The notes: generated from the sequence alone by a model not told the origin. Counted from the first letter of the stretch, positions 22,366 to 33,300 are shown. The stretch is 64,000 nt of DNA from an uncultured Bacteroidales bacterium (GCA_903903985.1 CAIVAT010000187.1:1-64000); one strand, 5' to 3'. A program made the numbers and translations.

Positions 22366-22436
22366 GCTCCTGGTTGCGGCAGTATCATGCCTGTTTATAA
22401 CTTTTAAGATAAAGTTGCCTAAGAAGATGCCTAACC

Positions 22437-22931
22437 CTATCTTTGATAGACAACTTCTTTAATTCTGCTCAAATGGCATCCCTGAATAATTACCAGCATA
22501 AAAAATCCAATGTTAAAACTTTGATTATAAGTACATTTACATTTTGTTATGGAAGACTGGTCATCAATGTCCAGTATTCGTAAAGCAATTTCTTTTCGCT
22601 CCTGGATTTCCCGGTAAAGAAGAACAGCATGAAGGTTATGGAGCATCTGGTAACACATTTTCTGCTCCGATCGAAGCCTGTCAATAGCGATAACCTCCGG
22701 ATGTAATGGCTGTTCTGGCTTTTGAATGTCTGGCGTTACCGGAGGTTTCACCAAAGCAGTAAGTTTCTCGGAGGCCGCCAAATGCTTGGCAATCCTGCTC
22801 AGTTCATACGAAAGGGTCAACCGGTTTTTCACGGTTGCTCCCCCGATGCGCAGCATCCTGCTGATTTTAGGGTTGTGCTTGTACCATTCAAAGAGGACAA
22901 GGCCGGCTAAGTAATCCAGGTCAGCCTTCAT
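22437..22931 (-). CDS. Shortened homologue of the 9643-10314 phage protein at the element edge
   Basis: This is a 164-residue ORF. Residues 1-~125 are homologous to the 223-residue protein of the phage-like element (shared DY..G..L, YEL, ALRILD.DDQ patterns). After ...ITK the homology stops and the last ~35 residues (CKCTYNQSFNIGFFMLVIIQG...) look like random translation. The stop codon lies 2 bp from the second 7-5-7 repeat. The simplest reading is that a complete gene was cut by integration at this site and reads into element or att DNA. It may belong to a neighbouring related element. Confidence 0.55.
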   Translation of the reverse strand: MKADLDYLAGLVLFEWYKHNPKISRMLRIGGATVKNRLTLSYELSRIAKHLAASEKLTALVKPPVTPDIQKPEQPLHPEVIAIDRLRSEQKMCYQMLHNLHAVLLYREIQERKEIALRILDIDDQSSITKCKCTYNQSFNIGFFMLVIIQGCHLSRIKEVVYQR

Positions 22932-22975
22932 CCAAAAAAGAATTTCATTTCGAATACCACTGAAACCCTTATTGA

Positions 22976-23827
22976 CTATACCGTGTATCGGGCGCTGGGT
23001 TTATTATTTTTTGTCTTTATCAATCCATAAATTATGAATCCTATCCCTAAAACAATAAAGGGAATACTCAACAATTGTCCCAAATCAAATTGCATTTGCT
23101 CCTCAAATGGTACTTGCTTTTTCTTAATAAATTCGATAAAGAAGCGAGCTACAAAAATTAATGTAATTACCAATCCGAAAAAGAATCCATTTTTAAGGTT
23201 TTCTCGTCTTGTTTTATAAAGATAGAACATCAATCCGAATATCAGTAAATAAGAAATCGCTTCATATAGCTGAGCAGGGTGTCGAGGCAAATTATCTTCA
23301 CGCACAAAAATAAAAGCCCACGGAACATTTGTTGGAATCCCAATTATCTCAGAATTCATCAAGTTTGCAAGTCTTATAAAGCAAGCCCCTAAAGGTGCAA
23401 CAATTGCTATTAAATCAATCGTTTTAATAATTGATTCCTTTGTCTTTTTGGTATAAATAATCAAAGCAATTATTAATCCAAGTGTACCACCATGACTAGC
23501 TAATCCTTGAAAGCCCGAGAATTTATATCCGCCATCAACAGTCGGTTGAATTGGCAAAATAATTTCTAATGGATGACTAAAATAATAGGATGGCTCATAA
23601 AACAGACAATGAGCAAGCCTTGCTCCGGCAAAAATTCCAATTATTCCATATACTGATAGCTTTTCTAAATTAACAAGGGGAATATTTTCATTCTTAAAAA
23701 TCCAGTTTAGGATGTAAATACAGAGGATTAATCCAACAACAAATAAAACGCCATAATATCTAAGCGAAATCCCCAGTATTTTAAAAATCTCAGGGTCAAT
23801 ATTCCAATGTATGTAATTTATTATCAT
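22976..23827 (-). CDS. lgt: Prolipoprotein diacylglyceryl transferase
   Basis: This 283-residue polytopic membrane protein has about seven hydrophobic helices. The Lgt signature is visible as FIRLANLMNSEIIGIPTNVPWAF followed by LPRHPAQLYEA. The conserved Arg, Asn and Glu of the active-site segment and the HPAQLYE motif are present. Lgt moves diacylglycerol from phosphatidylglycerol onto the lipobox cysteine of prolipoproteins at the inner membrane. The gene is strikingly AT-rich beside its neighbours and is bounded by inverted GCGCCC boxes (22990-22995 as GGGCGC, 23863-23868). Its last codons overlap one box, as in a mobile gene cassette. It is probably an extra copy and not the housekeeping one. 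Confidence 0.92.
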   Translation of the reverse strand: MIINYIHWNIDPEIFKILGISLRYYGVLFVVGLILCIYILNWIFKNENIPLVNLEKLSVYGIIGIFAGARLAHCLFYEPSYYFSHPLEIILPIQPTVDGGYKFSGFQGLASHGGTLGLIIALIIYTKKTKESIIKTIDLIAIVAPLGACFIRLANLMNSEIIGIPTNVPWAFIFVREDNLPRHPAQLYEAISYLLIFGLMFYLYKTRRENLKNGFFFGLVITLIFVARFFIEFIKKKQVPFEEQMQFDLGQLLSIPFIVLGIGFIIYGLIKTKNNKPSARYTV

Positions 23828-23862
23828 AAGTTTAAAATGGATCGTAGCGGTTCCTTAACCTT

Positions 23863-23884
23863 GCGCCCAACGATTGAATAAACT
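23863..23884. repeat. attC-like edge upstream of lgt
   Basis: GCGCCCAAC contains a perfect RYYYAAC box (GCCCAAC) of the attC consensus and is followed by GATTGAATAAACT. This resembles GCCTATAACGATTGATAACT at 4639-4658. The rest of the gap to the next gene (23885-24174) shows no ORF and no convincing regulatory element. Confidence 0.4.
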
Positions 23885-24174
23885 TAACTGACTGAGGTTA
23901 TTTTTGTAATGGTAAAATTACAATAAAATCAATACTTAAATTGGGTAATGTAAGCTTCCCCGATCTTCGGCAATTAAAATTAGCATCACAAGCCCTGAGT
24001 GCCCCTCCCAGTTTATTCAAGGAGAGGATCGTCCCCCAAGGGAAAAAGCATGATACATGTAAACAAAAGGAGGACATTTAAGGATATTTTATCGATTTTT
24101 GCACTGCTGTAATGTATTTAATTGAAGTGAGTGTTGAAGCTGATAATTCGTATCCCATTAAAGGATCAGTGAAC

Positions 24175-24568
24175 ATGAAATATTTTATCGCATTTGCAAC
24201 ATTGGTGTCCTTGTCGGCATGTTCCTCCGGGAAACTGACAACCGACGGTCTGAAGTCACGGGTTGAAGAGAAGACAGGTGTGACCTTCAGGTACGGGGCC
24301 AAAACAGATTCGACCGACCTGCTTTACTATGTTCAACAGCCCGCGGACCTGGCAAAAGGTCTGGGCAGGTTCGACATCACGAAATCGGGGTGCATATCCT
24401 ATTTCAATAACCCTGGCACCTGTCAGTTTATCATGGATAAAGCGTTTTAAATGGCAAAAGGATGGGTTTTATGCCGTGCTGGTAGCGGGCAGGGATAAGG
24501 ACAGCAATGTTGTTTTTAATATCACGACATCGTCCAGACCTATCCTGGAGGATGAATTACACCCCTGA
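24175..24568 (+). pseudogene. Lipoprotein gene with a one-base frameshift
   Basis: The first ORF starts MKYFIAFATLVSLSACSSGK, with a lipoprotein signal peptide and lipobox LSAC, and stops in GCG TTT TAA at 24450. The adjacent frame continues without stops as KWQKDGFYAVLVAGRDKDSNVVFN to 24568. Removing one T from the TTTT run joins both into one ~130-residue lipoprotein. The family is not recognised. Either the gene is broken or the run holds a sequencing error or phase-variable tract. Confidence 0.65.
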
Positions 24569-24650
24569 TACTGAATGTAATACTAACCGGCTCACAAAAG
24601 CAGGGGATCCATTTCACCCTGGAGTACTATTTTTAAGTTATCAATTGGGT

Positions 24651-24681
24651 AACAGGGTGACAGGGTGACAGGGTGACGGGG
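24651..24681. repeat. Short tandem repeat, unit ACAGGGTG
   Basis: About three and a half copies of an 8-bp unit (ACAGGGTG) end in ACGGGG, followed by a T-rich run. It lies in the 261-bp gap between the broken lipoprotein gene and the phosphatase gene; no gene is seen there. Confidence 0.6.
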
Positions 24682-24829
24682 TTTTTTTCTTTTTTACAGA
24701 TGTGGACAACTTTTTTTTCGGGCACACCCAGGAAATAGCTAATTATTCAGTTTTTCAACCTGCACTTTCGTTTTTCAGCCCGGTAGAACTTTGGAATCAA
24801 TAAATTTCTGCCAGCAGCATTCTTATTTA

Positions 24830-25399
24830 TTATTTTAACACCTTGCTTTTAATCAGTTCGGTGCTGACGTTTTTAATATAAGCGACGATGTTAGCGTATT
24901 GTTTGTGAAAACCATACCCTCCGTTTTGCAGTTCATCCAGGGCTTGTTCCCTTGTCCAGTTTTCAAAAACGATCCTGTACATGGCGATGACGACCCCGGT
25001 TCGGTCTGAACCATGTAAACAATGCACTAAGATTGGCTTTGTTCCACTTTTAAGGATACGCAGCGACTCAATAATTTCCTGGTCGGTGAACTTATTTGCC
25101 ACCATTTCAACCGTGTATAATCTTATCGGTGACCCTTCCACCAATCCTGAATCCAAATGGTGGGAACGAAGGTTTAAAACACCCCGGATCCCGGTCTTAA
25201 CAAGGCATGCGAACATAGCCTTATCAGGTTGATCTGACCTGTATATCGAGTCGTTTAATTTATAGAGGTTATGCAGATTGCACGCTTCGACTTTGGAGGC
25301 CCAGCTGTCGGGACGAACAGATGTTTTTTGACCAAATAACTGAACAAATGAAAACTGTATCAGTATTATTAAGAAGGCATGAAAAATGTTTGACCTCAT
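24830..25399 (-). CDS. Secreted/periplasmic dual-specificity-type protein phosphatase
   Basis: This 189-residue protein has a cleavable signal peptide (MRSNIFHAFLIILIQFSFVQLFGQ). The cysteine phosphatase loop is HCLHGSDRTG, with catalytic Cys127 and Arg133. LYKLNDSIYRSDQPDKAMF at ~45-63 matches the start of the DSP/PTP-like family in which Y.S.QP precedes the fold (as in cyclin-type and DSP-related bacterial phosphatases), and GVLNLR is the general strand. No metal site is seen. It probably acts in the periplasm on phosphorylated proteins or small phosphates. It is monocistronic as far as can be seen. Confidence 0.85.
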   Translation of the reverse strand: MRSNIFHAFLIILIQFSFVQLFGQKTSVRPDSWASKVEACNLHNLYKLNDSIYRSDQPDKAMFACLVKTGIRGVLNLRSHHLDSGLVEGSPIRLYTVEMVANKFTDQEIIESLRILKSGTKPILVHCLHGSDRTGVVIAMYRIVFENWTREQALDELQNGGYGFHKQYANIVAYIKNVSTELIKSKVLK

Positions 25400-25664
25400 A
25401 TTGTTCTTTTTTGTTTCCCGGGTTTTGAATACTTACCAGAAGTTCCAGGAGTGTTTATTTACCCACAAAGGTTTTTATTTTCGGTTTATGATGTTCCTGT
25501 CTGAATGTTCGCGGGTTATATTATCCGATGCCTAAAACCCGGAATTATTTGAGTAAAAATAGCAATAAAAAGAAAATACCGGTTCATTTACTCCAAGCCG
25601 GCCTTCTATCCTTGGATCTCCTGCAGGTTATATATTTTTATGACAGGATTTCGTTTACCGCAAT

Positions 25665-26264
25665 CTATTTCACTGCTACCAGTTGAATTACCGATGCTTT
25701 CCCCAGGTGAAATTCTCCTTCAGTTATTTCCAGTTCCAGTTGCTCCATTGAAATTAAATGAAGGTCTGAAAAATCTTCTTCCAGTTCGTTTAATGATAAC
25801 AGCATGGCCCCGTCTTTCGGACCACCGGAGTCATGCTGAAGCTGTTCTTTCGAAAAACCTGTCAGCATAAGGACTCCACCGGGTTTCAGAAACCGGAGGA
25901 GATCACGATGGATCCTTTGCCGTTTATCTGCTGGAGAATGAACAAATATGAGCGCCAGGGCATCAAAATGATCGTCCGGGTAATCAGGGGCCTCCAGATC
26001 CAGGATTTGGTAATCAATTGCTGTGTTGTGCCGGGCTGCCAGCTGCATGGCCTTTCTTCTGCCTTCCGCGCTTTGATCGAAAGCCGAAACATCCCATCCT
26101 TTTCCCGCTGCATAAACAGCATTCCTGCCTTCACCTTCGGCAGGGAGAAGAATTTTCCCGGCAGCCAGTTTGGCCAGCTCCCGTTTAAAAAACTCGTTCG
26201 GGCTGGTCCCGTATACATATTCAGCATCAGCGTACCGTTTATTCCACATTTCTTTGCTCATCAT
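25665..26264 (-). CDS. Class I SAM-dependent methyltransferase (TehB/TPMT-like)
   Basis: This is a 199-residue protein. MWNKRYADAEYVYGTSPNEFF at the N-terminus is typical of the TehB/thiopurine-methyltransferase-like group. The SAM-binding loop is LLPAEGEGRNAVYAA (motif I), VSAFDQSAEGRRKA provides the acidic ribose contact, and FDALALIFVHSPADKR is motif IV. It is normal length for small-molecule methyltransferases in this group, which methylate oxyanions such as tellurite or thiol compounds. It is 23 bp downstream of the DUF6132 gene and probably co-transcribed. The substrate is unknown. Confidence 0.85.
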   Translation of the reverse strand: MMSKEMWNKRYADAEYVYGTSPNEFFKRELAKLAAGKILLPAEGEGRNAVYAAGKGWDVSAFDQSAEGRRKAMQLAARHNTAIDYQILDLEAPDYPDDHFDALALIFVHSPADKRQRIHRDLLRFLKPGGVLMLTGFSKEQLQHDSGGPKDGAMLLSLNELEEDFSDLHLISMEQLELEITEGEFHLGKASVIQLVAVK

Positions 26265-26287
26265 GTTTTTTTAAAGGAACAATTGAA

Positions 26288-26524
26288 CTAACACGCACAG
26301 GGACGATTGACGACAAAGTACCCCAATAATCCTCCGAATGCAATGCTTGCATAGGGATTACTGGTAATGCCACAGGTTCCCGAGGCACATCCGGCATAAT
26401 AATAGTATAAAAAACCTCCCAGGCCACCCAATGCAATAAAAAGCAAAGGTTTCCAGAAATCCCAGGTTTTAAGACGTTCTTTTACCGGCAGATGGTTGTT
26501 GTTCGTTTGACAGGAATTCGGCAT
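26288..26524 (-). CDS. DUF6132 small membrane protein
   Basis: This is a 78-residue protein with two short hydrophobic segments (PLLFIALGGLGGFLYYYYAG and YASIAFGGLLGYFVV). The cysteine motif GCASGTCGITSNPYAS is characteristic of DUF6132, usually found in Bacteroidota near thioredoxin-like or rhodanese-like redox genes. Further cysteines are near both ends (SCQTN, CAC). The Cys pairs may bind metal or take part in sulfur or thiol transfer; the family has no proven function. It precedes the methyltransferase gene. Confidence 0.85.
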   Translation of the reverse strand: MPNSCQTNNNHLPVKERLKTWDFWKPLLFIALGGLGGFLYYYYAGCASGTCGITSNPYASIAFGGLLGYFVVNRPCAC

Positions 26525-26640
26525 ATCATCGATTTTATTTCGTTTGCAAAGTAACGAATAAAAATCTAATTAGTGGTATTTATGCGATTTATTTCATTGT
26601 AATAAAATCACAAACACGATCTTTACAATACAAGTGCCCT

Positions 26641-26675
26641 GGCGACGAAAAGAATCGCCGGAAATTTTATCTTTG
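26641..26675 (+). promoter_or_regulatory. Possible cysC promoter with operator-like palindrome
   Basis: TATCTTTG at 26668-26675 matches the Bacteroidota -7 box TAnnTTTG, 31 bp before the cysC ATG. GGCGA-(9 nt)-TCGCC (26641-26659) forms a palindrome over the expected -33 region, where no TTTG box is visible, so control by a DNA-binding protein is possible. Confidence 0.4.
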
Positions 26676-26706
26676 TAACCGGAATCACCTAACTCCTCTC
26701 ACCGAC

Positions 26707-27309
26707 ATGCCAACTAAAAGTAAAGATATATTCCCGGTATTCCATGAAATCCTGGGCAGAGCAGAAAAAGAGATATTGTTGAACCAGCATGGCAAGGTCA
26801 TCTGGCTGACCGGTTTATCAGGGGCCGGAAAGACAACATTGGCGAAACACGTTGAAAAGGAGCTGTTCGTCAAGGGGTTTCTCACCCAGGTTCTTGATGG
26901 CGACAATATCAGGACCGGGATCAACAACAACCTTGGTTTTACCGACAGTGACCGCTTTGAAAACATCAGAAGGATAGCGGAGATATCGAAGTTGTTTGTG
27001 AATTGCGGTGTGATCACCATCAATTGTTTTATCAGTCCCACCGAAGAGATCCGGGATATGGCACGGAGGATCATCGGCGCGGATGATTTCATTGAGGTTT
27101 ATGTGAATGCACCATTGCGGGTTTGTGAAGAGCGCGACGTAAAAGGCTTGTATACCCGTGCCCGCCGGGGTGAGATCAAAGAATTTACGGGCATTACTTC
27201 ACCGTTTGAAACACCGGAAAATATTGACATTGAAATCCGTACAGATCTATTGTCTGTTGAAGAATCGGTGAAACAGATCCTCGAGTTAATCCTGCCACGG
27301 ATCGGTTAA
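26707..27309 (+). CDS. cysC: Adenylyl-sulfate (APS) kinase
   Basis: This 200-residue protein has the normal length for CysC. The Walker A loop GLSGAGKTT (residues 36-44) follows VIWLT. DGDNIRTGINNNLGFTDSDRFENIRR is the APS-binding region, and CFISPTEEIRDMAR is the catalytic Ser motif region. It phosphorylates APS to PAPS in sulfate activation. No sulfate adenylyltransferase (cysDN or sat) or reductase gene is adjacent, so it may supply PAPS for sulfotransferases. It is the only host-type plus-strand gene of its block and converges on the giant adhesin gene. Confidence 0.95.
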   Translation: MPTKSKDIFPVFHEILGRAEKEILLNQHGKVIWLTGLSGAGKTTLAKHVEKELFVKGFLTQVLDGDNIRTGINNNLGFTDSDRFENIRRIAEISKLFVNCGVITINCFISPTEEIRDMARRIIGADDFIEVYVNAPLRVCEERDVKGLYTRARRGEIKEFTGITSPFETPENIDIEIRTDLLSVEESVKQILELILPRIG

Positions 27310-27367
27310 CCTTTCGGTACGTTAACTTTGGAGCGTTAAAACCCTGATCAATACACCTGCACCCTGG

Positions 27368-30300
27368 TCAATCCAGCAGGCAGCGAACTGAAAATCCATT
27401 GCTCCTGCCTGAATGATAATCGGAGACCGATCCTACCGCACTGTTAAGGCCGTGCGATCTGGCCCGGGTTGCTCCCTCCTGGTCGGATGTCCAGAAAATC
27501 GCTGCAGAGAAATCCGGCGGACTGAACGACCCCACCTGGTTCTGATAGATGACCCCGCCGGGCAAACCATTGAAGTTTCCGGCACCCTGGGCTTTCAGGG
27601 AATCACCCGCGATGGATTGGCCTCCATAATAACCGAACAGAACCATCCATTCCGCATCGGTAGGCACATGCCAGCCCGGCGGGCACAATCCCTGGGCTCC
27701 AGGCGAAGGATCATGGCGCATCAGTTCATCCCATTGATAAAGTGCTCCGTACAGGGTGCAGTTTGCCTCAAGGTTATTGAGGCAGTATTTGGTATCCTCA
27801 CAATTATCAACCTGGGGATCGGAAAAATTCCGCTTGATCCCATAATCCAGGTTTTTCGAAAACCAGCACTGGGTGCCGATCAAAACTGTCGGGTAACTTT
27901 TATTGTTGTCACGGACATCGTGAATGGGATTGCCGCAATTCACCGGAGCTGAAGCGCGTGTATCGATGACCATGCTATCGGTGGCGATACAATTCCCGGC
28001 TGTCGGATAGGTGTATTTGATGGTATGACTGCCAGGCCCGGCCAGCAGAGGATCGAAAATGCCTGTAGATGAATCGACGCCTGCCCCGGAATAATATCCC
28101 CCGGGACCCAGCGGAAGTCCGCCATGAAGTTTGAATGGTTTCGCATTAGTGGCAGTGATAAGGTCGCGGGGACAATCGTAGGTGACCATCGGCCCTCCAC
28201 CGGATGAAACGATCAGCGTACTTGAAACCGGTGTTCCGGCACAGGTGATATTGGAGATCATCGTGCACGTGACTATATCGCCGACTGCAGGCTGATAGGT
28301 ATAAGTAAAATTATTGCTTCCAACATTAACGCCGTTTACCTGCCACTGATACACAGGGTTCGCCCCCCCGAATTGTGCCACGGCGGTATAGATCACGGTT
28401 ACGCCGGCGCAAACCGGTCCGGACGGATTTGCCTCAATGCTGACACTGACCGGGAAAACAGGATTGACACTCATTGCCACTTTGTTCGACGTGGCCAAAC
28501 TTCCTGTTGAACAGGTCGCATTCGACTCCAGCATGCAATACACGGAATCTCCATCTGAGGGTGGATATTTGAAAACCGGACTATTGTCTCCAACCTGGAT
28601 TCCGTTCACCTTCCATTGATAAGTTGGAACAGGGCCGCCATTGATGGGGGTAGCGGTAAACAAGACAGAATCGCCGGCGCAAACGGTTGTCGGGGTATTA
28701 GCAATGATGGAAACGCCAACAGGAATGCCCAAAACAATCATATTGACCGGTATGGATGTAACAGGATTGGAAGTGCACAGGTTCAAATCAGAGGTCATTT
28801 TGCACGTTACAGCATCATTGTTGACAGGAAAATAAGAATAGGTGGTCGTTGTGGCTCCTGCAACATCCGTTCCATTCACCTGCCATTGGTAAATGGGTGC
28901 AGGTCCGCCATAAACTGGAGTTGCGTTGTAGGTCACCAGGGTATTCACACAGACCATGTTGTCGGATGCGATGATGAGGACATCTGCCGGAAAGTATGCG
29001 GCTACGATCATCACAATGGGTTCTGAAAATGCAGAAAATCCCAAAACGCATGATTCACTAGATACAACCTTACATTGTACAATGTCATTGTTGTTTGGAA
29101 CGTAGCTGTATGTTGCATTGGTTGCTCCAAACAAATTAGTACCGTTGAGGATCCACTGATAAGAAGGAACAGCACCTCCGTTTGTGGCTGTTGCCGTATA
29201 GGTAACGGAGGTACTCAGGCAAGCGGGGTTTGAGGAACAGACAACCGACACCGCGACAGGCTGTATGGTACTGACAATCATGGTAATGGGATTGGATATC
29301 ACCGGTACGGGCTCACATTCATAGCCCGATGTTATCTGGCAGGTAACAACCTGGCCCGAGGTGGGGATATAGGTATATGTGCTTTCGGTCCCCACTTTGT
29401 ATCCATCTACCATCCACTGGTATTCAGGATCTAATCCTCCATTCACCGCTGTAGAGGTAAAGGTGACTACCTGCCCGATGCATGTTGGGTTTGCCGATGC
29501 TGAAATGGAAATACTTACGGGAAAGCCTGAACTTACATGCATCACGATCGTGTTTGAACTGACCGGGTTAACAACGATACAGGAAATACTTGATTTCAAA
29601 GTACAGGTTACCTGGTCGCCATCGGAAGGAATGTATGTATAGGCAGCATTGCTTGCTCCGGGTATAACAATTCCATTTACCATCCATTGATAATCGGGCG
29701 TTGATCCCGGATTAACCGCAGCAGATGTAAAAGTAACATGGGTATTCGAGCATACGGTATTGATCGGGGTGGAAATGGTTAGCTGGGTCGTTTGCGGGGG
29801 AAGGACGGACATGGCAATTGAATTCGAAGGTGCCGGGTTGTTGATTGAACATGGAATATCGGAGGTCAGGGTGCATTCCACAACATCGCCATTTACCGGA
29901 TTGTAGATTAATTGAGACATATTTCCACCCACGACAGCTCCGTTTACCTTCCACTGGTAAACGGGAAGGGTGCCTTCGTTCACAGGAAGCGCGGTAAAAA
30001 CTGCTGGTGTGCCTATGCAGGCTGGATTTGCCGAGCATATGATGGATACACTGACAAGCAGAACCGGGGAAAAACTCATGACATCGGCATTGGAAAGCGC
30101 CGGATTCCCGGTTGAACAATCCACATTTGAATATAGCTGGCATTGAATGACATCGCCGCTGTTTGGCACGTATGAAAAAACCGGATTATTTCCTCCGACA
30201 AAAAAACCATTGACCAGCCACTGGTAGTATGGGCTGGTTCCTCCATTAACAGGATTCGCGGTATATACCACAGTATCTCCCTGGCAAGGCGGTATCAATG

Positions 30301-33300
30301 ACCTTGAAATCGTGATGCTGACAGGTGAACTTGGTATAATATGCAGGGTAACCGAATTGGAAATGACGGTATCTTCCTCAATGCAGGCATAATTTGACAT
30401 CAATGCGCATGACACCACATCGCCATCCATTGGGGAATAAGTAAACAGGTGGTTGTTGGTGCCGGTGTTGCTCCCATTGACTTTCCATTGAAAAGCCGGT
30501 GAAGGTCCACCATTCGTTGGTGTTGCGTTGAAAGTAACCATGCCCTCGCACACCGTGTCGTTTGGTGCTGCGATATACACGCTCACAGGCAACAAGGGGC
30601 TGACTCCCATGGCAACCTTGTTGGATAAAGCCATGTTATCCAGAACACAAGTTGCATTGGAAGTAACGATACAGGAAACCGAATCCCCATTCAACGGGGT
30701 ATATGAAAACTGAGATGCATTTCCAACCTGGTCAATACCGTTTACTTTCCATAGAAATTGTGGTGCATTTCCTCCATTTTCCGCAACGGCTGTGAATGTT
30801 ACCCGGGTTCCCTGGCAAACAGGATTTGCAGAAGGGGTGATGGATGCGCTTACAGTCCTGAGTGGGCTGACGTACATGGTAATTTCAGGTGAGTAAGAAT
30901 TATTCCCGGTTCTGCAATCGGCATTTGAATTAATTCTGCATTTGATCTTATCGCCATTTGCCGGAATATAATTGATGATGGGGCCCGAACCCCATTCCGG
31001 TTTTTGGGCGCCATTCAAATACCAGCGATACAGCGGACCGGTACCCGGATTTACCGGCATGGCTGCAAGGGTAACAGATTGCCCTACACAGCAGGTATCG
31101 GTGGATGCCGTAATGCTGACGGAGACCGGTGCAAGTGGAATGATATGCATCCTGATGGCGTTGGAGGTAGCCGTTTTAGGGAGTGGGACACAAAAGAGAT
31201 TCGATGTTATCGTGCACGTTATCAGTTCATTGTCATTGGGGTAATAATCAAAATATGAAAGGATTGTGTTGCCTCCATTGTTGATCCCATTTACTTTCCA
31301 TTGAAAACGTGGTTGGGAACCGCCATTCGTGGCGGTCGCCAGGTATCTGACCTGGGTTCCGGCACAGCGAATCGTATCCCCTTCGAGGGTGATTGAAACT
31401 CCGACAGTCATCACGGCAGCCGATTCAATCATGACAACTGTATTTGATAATGCAGGGTTTCCGTTGATACAGGATTGGTTTGAGGACAGCCGGCATTGTA
31501 TGGCATCACCCGAGGCAGGGGAATAGAGAAAAGTTGAATTGGTGGCTCCGGGCCAATCAGCACCGTTTACGATCCAATGATAGGTTGGGGCGGGCCCTCC
31601 GTTCTCCGGTGCGGCTGTATAGGTCACCTGGCTTCCCTGGCAAAAGGGATTATCAGAGGGTTCAATGGCTACACTCACGGGTTGTTCGGCATTGACTACA
31701 AAGGCCACGGAATTGGAGACAGCCGGATTCAAGCTGGCACACGATGCACTCGAGGTCATGGTAACCGTGACCACATCGCCATTGTAAGGCATATACGAAT
31801 AGGTTATTCCATTTTCCCCGGGAACCAGTTGCCCATTCTTACGCCAGCGATAAATTGGCGTCGGTCCTCCATTGACCGGAGTGGCTGTAAGCGTGACCGG
31901 GATTCCCAGGCACACCGGATTGGATGAGGCTTCGAGGCTGACACTGAAAACCGGCGAACTGGATACCACCATATTGATAGGGTCTGAAATTACTTCCAGC
32001 GGGGAAGCACATACCAGGCTGGTTTTCAATTTACAGGTGATGGCGTCTGCGTTGGTTGGTATATAGATCAGTACAGAATTATTGCTTCCCTTGACAATAT
32101 TATTTACCCGCCATTCATATTCCGGTGCCACCCCCCCGTTTGCCGGTGTGGCAGTATAGCGCACGACTTTCCCCTGGCAAACAGGGTTTTCGGATGCCGA
32201 CACCTGGACTCCAAGCGGAAGGGGTGTGGAAGAAGTCATGATGATGGCGGCAGATTCCGTTGTTCCTGTGATACAGCTTGCATGGGAAGTCATGACACAG
32301 GTCACCACATCATTATTCTGGGGGGCATAGGTATAGGAAGAATTTGTGGCTCCTGGTTTATCAGCCCCGTTTACCTTCCACTGATATAATGGATTAAGGC
32401 CGCCATTTGTTATTGCAGAAGTGAAAATCACCGACGTTCCAGGGCAAAAAGGATTGGTCGCAGTGGAAATGATAATGCTGTCGGTCGCATAAGGCGTGGT
32501 TCCGATAATGATTTGGTTGGAGACAGCCGGATTCCCACTCGCGCAGGCTGCATTGGAGGTTAAATAGCAGGTTACGGCATCTCCGTTAGCGGGGATATAG
32601 GGATATGTTGGCCCGGTACTGACACCGGTGCCATTCACACCGTTGACTTTCCATTGGTAGGCAGGGGCAGTCCCGCCGTTGGTCGGGGTTGTAAAAAGCG
32701 TCACCGGATCACCCGGGCATACGGGATTGTCTGAAGCCCTGATCAAAACACTTACGGGAGTCCCATCGTTCCTGTACATAAGAATGGCATTGGATGTGGC
32801 AGGCTTTGGAGAAGCGCATGCAAGGGACGAAGTAACCTGGCACGTAATAAAATCACCGTCCAACGGGGCATATGCATGTGTTGCACCAGTTCCTGAAGGC
32901 AAGCCGTTTATCAGCCATTGATAAACCGGATTGGTTCCCCCGTTTGACGGAGTTGCCGTATATAAAACGTTTGCCCCCTGGCAAAATGGGTTTGCGGAGG
33001 CACTGATGCTGATCCCTGCGGGCAACGACAAGCCGACCACCATTACAATGGTGTTTGAGGTTACTTCGGGGCTGACAAGGCACATCATATTTGAAGTAAC
33101 AGTGCACGATATCTGATCGCCGTCCATCGGTGTAAATTGCCAGACCGGGCTGTTGGGGCCGGTATGGTTACCATTCAGCTTCCACTTGTAAATGGGAGCT
33201 GAACCGCCGTTGATTGCCGTCGCCGTGTAGGTAACCAGTGTCCCGGTACATACGGTGGTTGCTGAAGCAGAAATGGTTACCGATGGGATAACATTTGGAT

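Larger units (their letters stand above)
22171..22434. other. Candidate attachment-site region (tRNA-T-arm-like core and 7-5-7 repeats)
   Basis: GGGTCCGAATCCC (22180-22192) resembles a tRNA T-arm and may be a left-over att core. No acceptor or anticodon stem is present, so it is not a tRNA gene. Two 19-bp repeats follow: TGCCTAA-CGAGT-TGCCTAA (22212-22230) and TGCCTAA-GAAGA-TGCCTAA (22416-22434), the paired-site form seen for integrase arm-binding sites. The second abuts the stop of a shortened gene at 22437. The region 21893-22170 shows no gene and only AT-rich spacer. Confidence 0.45.

Noticed and set aside
24651-24681. CRISPR or iteron role for the ACAGGGTG tandem repeat
   Set aside because: It has only 3-4 units, no replication gene nearby, and probably arose by slippage.
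28616-29026. Plus-strand and other antisense ORFs inside the giant repeat genes
   Set aside because: They recur with the repeat period and reflect the biased composition of the repeats, not coding.
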